DNA of 47,727 bases. It comes from Deltaproteobacteria bacterium (lineage in GTDB: Bacteria > Desulfobacterota > Binatia > UBA9968 > JAJDTQ01). The position numbers were made by a program, and so were the translations under genes. Shown here piece by piece: positions 42,540 to 47,727 of the stretch. The notes beneath the pieces are model-generated. The model saw nothing but the letters and a program-made list of their open reading frames with translations, was not told where the DNA came from and did not search any database. The first letter of the stretch is position 1. Every line of letters starts with the position of its first letter. The stretch is taken from contig JAPPNE010000059.1 in assembly GCA_028818775.1 (NCBI GenBank), positions 1 to 47,727 of the forward strand, given 5' to 3'.

Positions 42540-44780
42540 CTACCGGGCGTCCGATTCCGGGAGACCGGCTGCGTCCGCTCCGGCGGTGAGAAGGTATCCG
42601 TACAGCTCCAGCATCAACCGCTCTTGATCCTTTTCCAGCCGCTGCCGGACGGCGGGCGTGAGCGTCAACGTTCGGCACGGTTCATCCGCGACCGCGGCGG
42701 TCGTGGACGCATGGGCCTCGAAAGCGGCGCGTATCCCTATCGCATCGCCGGGGCCGCACTGCCGAAGCCGCGTGCCTCCGGCATCGTAGACGGAGGCCCG
42801 GCCCATCAGCAGCAGTTGCAACCCGTCCTGCGGCTCACCCAGCGCCACAAGGGTCTGGCCCGGGTCGTAGTCGCGAACCTCCAGCCACTTGCGGAGTTCG
42901 TGGGCCATGTCCTCGAACAGGATACGCCTGTCCAGATGGCTCTCGATGTCGCCGGCGAAGCGGTCCAGCAATGCGTCGCCGGAGCCGTCTTCACGGCGGA
43001 GATCCGCTCTTCGCGCCGCGATGACGATATCCTCGCATTGCTCGAGACCGCGGTCCGCATCCGCTTCGAACAGCAGGCCGGTGAATACCGGAGACGGAAG
43101 ATTGCGTTCCATCTCGGCCCGGCAGTTTTCGGGCGCGGCGCACAGAGCGGTCCGCACTCCGGCGTCGTGCGCGGCCCGGACAAACTGGCACAGGGTGTTG
43201 ACGGCCGAGAAGTCCAGACCCGAGACGGCCTCGAAATCGAGCAGGATGCAGGCCGGAGGCGGGTCGCGGCTCAGCGACTGCTTGAGCCGGCTGGCCAGGG
43301 CGTGGGCGCTTCCGAAGAAGAGATAGCCGCGCGGCCGGTATCCATGGACCCGGTCGCCCTCCGCCAGCAGTATCGCCTGGTCGGCGATGCGGCGGGTCCG
43401 GTTGCTGCGGCGCTCGCGCGCGGTGAACACGGTCTCGATCGGGTCCACGCGGCTGAGGCGGATCGCGAAGTGAACGGTCGTGATGGCCATCCCGATGCCC
43501 ACGCCTTCGGCAAAACCGAGGAATATCACGGCGACGAATATCGCGAGGACGATGGCGTAATCCGGCCGGGGCAGCCGTCTGCGGCTTCTTACGAGCCATT
43601 CGTCCAGCAGGCCGACGCCGATGAACATCGCCATCCCGGCCAATAGCGGCACCGGGACCAGTCTCACGAACGCGTCGCCGACGACCAGTACCGAGCCCAG
43701 CACGAGGGCGGTAATGACGCCGGTGAGCCGTGTTTCGGCTCCGAGCCGGTGGTTGAGCATCGAAAACGGGAGATTGATGAAACCGGCCGGACCGCCGCCC
43801 AGACCGGCGATCACGCTGGCTCCGCCCGCCACCTTGAATTCCCGGTTCCACTCCAGTTCCCGGTTCGTGGCCAGCTCGAAGCTGCCCAAATATATGACCG
43901 CGCCGAGCAGGATAACCGCGACCAGGGACAGCATGTTGGGAATCTGCCCGACCACCGCGCCCCAGTCCACATAAGCCAGATCCCCCGGTTGGAAGGGGGG
44001 CCAAAGGGTCCCTTCCATCGCGTTCGCGAACAGCAAGCCCGCCGCCCCGGCCTCTTCCGCCGAGATATCGAGGAGGGGCAGGCTCATTTGGTAGAGCACG
44101 GCGCCGAGCACGAAACTCGACGGCAATATCCAGGGGCTACTCCAGCGTTTGGTGGACAGGAACAAGCCAAGGCCATAGACCACGCCGGGACCCCAGCTCC
44201 AAAGCACGGTGGTTTCCAGGAGTGAAGGAAGCGCTTGCCAGCCCGGCGTCGCCTTCATCATCGACAACGCCGCCAGAGTGATGAGCCCGCCGACGCCGGC
44301 GAGAACCCCGCACGCGACCGGATAGGGAACGAACCGGAGCAGATCGGCCAGCCGAAAATACCCGATCGCCAGGAAGCACGCACCGGTCGCGACCGAGCCG
44401 ATGATCACGATGGCGGCCAGGGTCATGAACAGCGCGTTCCCCTCCAGCGGGATCGCGGCGGCGATGGTCGCCAATGCGATCACGACAACCGTCGGATGGT
44501 TTGCGATCACTCCCCGGTAGCCCCCGGTCAGCGCGACCACGAGGCAGACGGCGAACGCGCCGAACACCATGATGCCGATGCCTCGGGACAGAAACGGCGC
44601 CAGCGGACCGGAAAAAACCAGGGCTCCGAACAGGATCTCGTAGACAATGTGAATCAGGCCCAGGATGACTCCGGCCGACAGCGCCGGCAACAGCTTGCCC
44701 GCGCGTACGTCGGCGCGGAGTTCGGAGACCAGGCTCGTGATTGATGACACCAGATAGCCGCTCATGGAGCAACGGACCAT
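42540..44780 (-). CDS. SulP family transporter with STAS and cyclic-nucleotide-binding-like domains
   Basis: A 746-residue membrane protein. The N-terminal half (about 25-440) is a SulP anion transporter with ten or more helices, including the block VAGGASVIAGLGGGPAGFIN. A STAS domain (about 470-570) follows, with the key loop VSGLDFSAVNTLCQFV, and then a cNMP-binding-fold domain (about 610-725) with VALGEPQDGLQLLLMGRASVYD and GPGDAIGIRAAFEA. The phosphate loop lacks the usual RxA arginine, so cyclic nucleotide binding is doubtful. The start could also be the ATG at 44765. The transported ion (sulfate, bicarbonate or another) is not decided. It faces the kinase-receiver operon. Confidence 0.9.
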   Translation of the reverse strand: MVRCSMSGYLVSSITSLVSELRADVRAGKLLPALSAGVILGLIHIVYEILFGALVFSGPLAPFLSRGIGIMVFGAFAVCLVVALTGGYRGVIANHPTVVVIALATIAAAIPLEGNALFMTLAAIVIIGSVATGACFLAIGYFRLADLLRFVPYPVACGVLAGVGGLITLAALSMMKATPGWQALPSLLETTVLWSWGPGVVYGLGLFLSTKRWSSPWILPSSFVLGAVLYQMSLPLLDISAEEAGAAGLLFANAMEGTLWPPFQPGDLAYVDWGAVVGQIPNMLSLVAVILLGAVIYLGSFELATNRELEWNREFKVAGGASVIAGLGGGPAGFINLPFSMLNHRLGAETRLTGVITALVLGSVLVVGDAFVRLVPVPLLAGMAMFIGVGLLDEWLVRSRRRLPRPDYAIVLAIFVAVIFLGFAEGVGIGMAITTVHFAIRLSRVDPIETVFTARERRSNRTRRIADQAILLAEGDRVHGYRPRGYLFFGSAHALASRLKQSLSRDPPPACILLDFEAVSGLDFSAVNTLCQFVRAAHDAGVRTALCAAPENCRAEMERNLPSPVFTGLLFEADADRGLEQCEDIVIAARRADLRREDGSGDALLDRFAGDIESHLDRRILFEDMAHELRKWLEVRDYDPGQTLVALGEPQDGLQLLLMGRASVYDAGGTRLRQCGPGDAIGIRAAFEAHASTTAAVADEPCRTLTLTPAVRQRLEKDQERLMLELYGYLLTAGADAAGLPESDAR

Positions 44781-44856
44781 ACATCATTCGGGGAGATTCA
44801 TATACAGGCGAAATCCGCCCCCTATGTACCCGTCGGCGATCCGGGAGGCTGATTAC

Positions 44857-45231
44857 CTAGTCCCTCGCCACGGTCAACGTCATCCGCTGGCCCTGGACCA
44901 CTCTGACCTCCGCGCCCGCGGGTATCGCGGGAGCACCGGGCTCGGTGCGGGCGCGCCACAGCTCGCCGTTCACGTAGACGTACCCGGCAGGGTCCAAGGT
45001 GTCCCGTGCCACCCCGCGCAGGCCCACGAGCTGGGCGGCGCCGGCGGCTTCCAGTTGGTAGGCCTTGCGCAGGAACGGGTAGCAGACCACGTCCTTCACC
45101 ACCACCACGCCCACGATGGTGAGCGCCGCCCACATGGGCAGGCCCAGCCACGCGTGCAGGACGGTCACGAGCGCGCCGGCCAGGAGCCAGCCGGGAATCT
45201 GGAAGAGGTAGTAGCGGGTGACGGTCCGCAC
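44857..45231 (-). CDS. NfeD-like membrane protein
   Basis: A 124-residue protein with two hydrophobic helices (about 9-25 and 30-45). A C-terminal OB-fold of the NfeD type follows, with LVGLRGVARDTLDPAGYVYV, NGELWRARTE and IPAGAEVRVVQGQRMTLTV. NfeD proteins pair with stomatin-like proteins and are thought to aid membrane quality control, but no stomatin gene is adjacent. I chose the GTG at 45231 because longer frames run into the upstream oxidoreductase gene and have poor composition. The start is therefore approximate. Confidence 0.8.
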   Translation of the reverse strand: MRTVTRYYLFQIPGWLLAGALVTVLHAWLGLPMWAALTIVGVVVVKDVVCYPFLRKAYQLEAAGAAQLVGLRGVARDTLDPAGYVYVNGELWRARTEPGAPAIPAGAEVRVVQGQRMTLTVARD

Positions 45232-45326
45232 CGGCGGGGTGTCTCGTTGGTCGGAGGGTCTGTCCGGGCAGTCGGGAAGGGTCGCGTGAGTCGCGGCGAT
45301 TCGACGGCCCGGACAGGTGTACGGCG

Positions 45327-46307
45327 CTACATGGCGCCGGCGAAGAGCCGCAGGGTCTCGCCGCGGTCGGCGTCGCCCACGTTGTAGGGAATGATCGCCA
45401 CCTGGTTGATGGCGCTTTGCTTCAGCTCCGCGACCTTGGTGTTGCACTCGTCAGGGGTGCCGGCGACGGCGAACTTGTCCACCAGCCAGTCGGGGATTAC
45501 GCGGGCCTGGGCGGCGAGCGGGTTCATGTGCTGGTAGTAGTTGTAGGCCTCGTGGATGTCGTCCAGGACCTTCTGCTCGTCCTCGTTGAGGGTAAACGGC
45601 AGCGGGTGGGCGATGACCCGGGCGACGTGGGCCTTGACCGCGTCCTTTGCCCCGGGCTTCTCGGAAACGGCGCACGGGACCCACAGCACCAAGTCGATGT
45701 CGGAGAGCTTGCGGCCCGCGGACTCGGCGCCGGCGGCGATGCGTTCCACGGCTCTCTCGATGGCACCGGAATCCACGCCCACCAGGATGATCACGCCGTC
45801 GGCGATGCGCCCCGACAACTCCAGCATCTTGGGCCCGCTGGCGGCCGCGTAGAACGGGATCTTCCGGTTCTGGGCGAAGTTGAGGTGTATTTTGCTGCCG
45901 CTCTCCAGCTCGGCTTCGCCTCCCTCGATGACGGCCCGCATCTGCGCCACCGCCGCCTCGAAGTCCGCCAGCCGCGCCTGCTTGCGGCCCATGGTCTCCA
46001 GCGAGCTGTCGCCGAGTCCGATGCCCACGGCGAACCGCCCCGGCGCCATCTCGTCCAGGGTCGCGTAGCCGCTGGCCAGCACCGAGGGGTGCCGCGTCAC
46101 GGGGTTGGTGACGCCGGTGCCGATGATCACCCTCGACGTGTTGAGGGCCACCGCGGCCATGTTCACGAACGCCTCGCGCCAGATGAGATGCGAGTCGCCG
46201 ACCCAGATGTGGCTGTAGCCCAGTTCCTCCGCCTGCTTGCTGAGCTGGATGATCCGTGACATGGGTTCCGTGGGAAACATTCCCACGCCGTATTGCATTG
46301 AGCTCAC
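45327..46307 (-). CDS. LLM class flavin-dependent oxidoreductase
   Basis: A 326-residue TIM-barrel oxidoreductase of the luciferase-like family, nearest in style to F420-dependent methylene-tetrahydromethanopterin reductase homologues. Signs are the N-terminal strand MQYGVGMFPTEPMSRIIQLS, HIWVGDSHLIWREAFVNMAA, GTGVTNPVTRHPSVLASGYA and GRFAVGIGLGDSSLETMG. Cofactor (F420 or FMN) cannot be told. I chose the GTG at 46307 because AAGGAGG lies seven bases upstream; an ATG follows three codons later. It likely forms a unit with the NfeD-like gene. The substrate is unknown. Confidence 0.88.
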   Translation of the reverse strand: MSSMQYGVGMFPTEPMSRIIQLSKQAEELGYSHIWVGDSHLIWREAFVNMAAVALNTSRVIIGTGVTNPVTRHPSVLASGYATLDEMAPGRFAVGIGLGDSSLETMGRKQARLADFEAAVAQMRAVIEGGEAELESGSKIHLNFAQNRKIPFYAAASGPKMLELSGRIADGVIILVGVDSGAIERAVERIAAGAESAGRKLSDIDLVLWVPCAVSEKPGAKDAVKAHVARVIAHPLPFTLNEDEQKVLDDIHEAYNYYQHMNPLAAQARVIPDWLVDKFAVAGTPDECNTKVAELKQSAINQVAIIPYNVGDADRGETLRLFAGAM

Positions 46308-46442
46308 CGCGAAACCTCCTTCGCCAACGGCCCCTGTATCCGGGCCGTCGACCGACACCAATTTCTCGTATTAACGAATTGTTACGGCCAATTCGGCCAT
46401 ACTACAAGATCCGGCCCCAAGTCTTTGGGAAGCCGCTGGTCG

Positions 46443-47612
46443 CTATCCGCTGATGACGACCCCCCGCTCCGGCGGCGGCGTCTGCTGGCTCCGGCCCGCC
46501 ACGGTCAGCTCGCCGTCGATCATCACCACCGAGATGCCCGGCAGGTCGCCCTTGGCGAACGAATCGAGCGCGTCAGTGGACACCGATCCGGTGATGCGGT
46601 CCATGATGACGAGGTCCGCGGGCCTCCCCTCCGCGATGATGCCCAGGTCCAGTCCGTGGGCGCGGCCGGTGTTACCGGTGGCCATGGCCACGGCGTGCTC
46701 CGGGGTGATGCCTCCCAGCGAGGCCAGGAAGCAGATCTCCCGCAGGATGCCGCGCGGCACCACGCCCGTGCCGCCGGGCGTGTCGGTGCCCACCAGCACC
46801 CTCGCCTCGGCGCCGTGCTGGCGGACCGCTTCGGTCAGCACCATGCCCATGCGCAGGTTGCCGGAGGTGCAGATCTCGACGTAGTACTCCGTCTCGGCCA
46901 CGATGCGGCGCAGGTCCTCCTCGGGCATGGGGATGGGGCCGCCGGTGCTGTGGCCGATGACGTCGGGGTCGATGGCCTTGACGATGTCCACCCCCGCCAC
47001 CTGGCTCACCCCCGAACGGGAGACCCCGCCCGAGTGGATCTTGACCTTGATGTCCCGCGCCCGGGCCCACTTCACGTAGCGTTCGGCCTCGCCGGTGGGC
47101 AGCAGGCTGTAGTCGTAGAAGATGAACTTGACCAGACGGATGCCGGCCCCGTCGATGGTGTCGAAGTCTTTTTCCTCCAGCCCCGGCACCAGCAGCAGCG
47201 TGCCGCCGTGCACGCGCACCCCGGTGGGGCGCAGGTTGTCCCAGCAGCGCTTGGCGACGATGGCCAGGGACACCGCGCACAGGGGGTCCGGCGGCAGCGG
47301 CAGGCCCGGCACGTGCAGCTCCCCGGCGGAGATGATGGAGGTGACCCCGCCGTGCATGTAGTGGGTGATCCAGCCCATGGAGTTCTGCGCGGGCGTGAAG
47401 TTTCCGAAGGTGGGATGGGAATGCGAGTCGATGAGGCCGGGGACGACCGTGGTGCCGTTGGCGTCGATGGTACGGTCGGCGCCGCCGCTCAGGCCGTTGC
47501 CGATCTCCTGGATGACGCCGTCCGCCACCAGGATCGAGTCGGCGTCCCGGAGGGGGTCCTCCAGCATCCCTGTCACCAGAGTCCCGATGTTCTTAATCAG
47601 CGTTGAGGACAT
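46443..47612 (-). CDS. Amidohydrolase, enamidase-like
   Basis: A 389-residue amidohydrolase-superfamily enzyme that closely resembles enamidase of nicotinate fermentation (6-oxo-tetrahydronicotinate amidohydrolase). Shared blocks include the opening TLIKNIGTLVTG, HGGVTSIISAGELHVPG, MATGNTGRAHGLDLG and GDLPGISVVMIDGE. Metal ligands visible: His64 and His66 (IDSHSHP), His193 (KIHSGG), His221 (IGHSTGG) and Asp277 (GTDTPGGTG). Lys162 (LVKFIFYD) lies where many amidohydrolases carry a carbamylated bridging lysine, while enamidase is recalled to use Glu. Length is normal. The end of an ABC transporter gene lies upstream on the same strand. Confidence 0.85.
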   Translation of the reverse strand: MSSTLIKNIGTLVTGMLEDPLRDADSILVADGVIQEIGNGLSGGADRTIDANGTTVVPGLIDSHSHPTFGNFTPAQNSMGWITHYMHGGVTSIISAGELHVPGLPLPPDPLCAVSLAIVAKRCWDNLRPTGVRVHGGTLLLVPGLEEKDFDTIDGAGIRLVKFIFYDYSLLPTGEAERYVKWARARDIKVKIHSGGVSRSGVSQVAGVDIVKAIDPDVIGHSTGGPIPMPEEDLRRIVAETEYYVEICTSGNLRMGMVLTEAVRQHGAEARVLVGTDTPGGTGVVPRGILREICFLASLGGITPEHAVAMATGNTGRAHGLDLGIIAEGRPADLVIMDRITGSVSTDALDSFAKGDLPGISVVMIDGELTVAGRSQQTPPPERGVVISG

Positions 47613-47650
47613 GCGCGGGACCGTAGCACAGAAACCCGCGAAATTCAGGC

Positions 47651-47727
47651 TCAGTGTGACAGGATCTGGCTGAGGAACAGCTTGGTGCGGTCGTTCTGGG
47701 GGTTGTTGAAGAACGGCTCGGGGGCGT
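47651..47727 (-). CDS. Amino-acid ABC transporter ATP-binding protein, C-terminal end only
   Basis: The window ends inside this gene. The last 24 residues read APEPFFNNPQNDRTKLFLSQ and ILSH before the stop. PxxFFxNPxxxRTxxFLSQIL is the characteristic tail of GlnQ/GltL/HisP ATPases for polar amino acids. The domain with Walker motifs lies outside the window. The enamidase-like gene begins 38 bases downstream on the same strand, so its substrate may be imported by this transporter. Confidence 0.75.
   Translation of the reverse strand, partial: APEPFFNNPQNDRTKLFLSQILSH

Noticed and set aside
1..47727. CRISPR arrays, rRNA or tRNA genes
   Set aside because: No regularly spaced repeats and no recognisable rRNA or tRNA sequence were seen when reading the window, though a covariance-model scan was not possible here.

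Overview
The window is high-GC, densely packed bacterial DNA. The gene content suggests an uncultured Gram-negative soil or marine lineage of the Desulfobacterota, Tectomicrobia or Binatota type. Evidence for this is the Hpn route to squalene, the MEP pathway genes, outer-membrane proteins, orphan TAXI-type and dihydroxyphthalate-decarboxylase-like proteins, Rieske and LLM oxygenases, and frequent GTG and TTG starts. This placement is inference; there is no rRNA gene, and I saw no tRNA gene.

Layout. 1-738 shows no convincing gene. 739-5003 holds an alpha/beta hydrolase, a two-RCK potassium channel and an amidase. 5088-8977 is a molybdate ABC operon (modABC plus an MFS exporter) behind a perfect palindrome. 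9060-12925 holds a two-subunit Rieske dioxygenase, a dihydroxyphthalate-decarboxylase-like protein and a metallo-beta-lactamase hydrolase. 12935-14089 holds a PIN/Phd toxin-antitoxin pair and a frameshifted pyrimidine-dimer glycosylase. 14286-25954 is an isoprenoid block: hpnC, hpnD, hpnE and ispH on the plus strand. Facing them are an RND exporter, a LolA-like protein, a beta-barrel protein, an MpaB-type oxygenase and dxs. 26163-31880 holds a double cupin behind a promoter and a leader terminator, an EutA-like ATPase with no ethanolamine lyase, a compact FGE-like protein and a lone molybdopterin hydroxylase subunit.

31881-36396 is a mosaic accessory region. It contains the decayed remains of an AbiE toxin-antitoxin operon with its palindromic operator, and a complete IS4-type element with 9-bp target duplications and a frameshifted transposase. 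It also has an unusual 805-residue fusion (uracil-glycosylase-like, DUF429-like, HigA) and a second copy of the same palindrome. This is the most novel part of the window.

36397-47727 returns to ordinary genes: apaG, an M20 peptidase, a TAXI protein, a four-PAS histidine kinase with two stand-alone receivers, and a SulP transporter with STAS and cNMP-like domains. These are followed by an NfeD-like protein, an LLM oxidoreductase, an enamidase-like amidohydrolase and the tail of an amino-acid ABC ATPase.

How the genes fit together. ModABC would supply molybdenum to enzymes such as the 29652-31880 hydroxylase. Dxs and IspH feed isoprenoid precursors to HpnCDE, which make squalene, and the RND/LolA/barrel set is a plausible lipid export route. 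The dioxygenase, amidases, amidohydrolase and LLM enzyme point to catabolism of aromatic and N-containing compounds.
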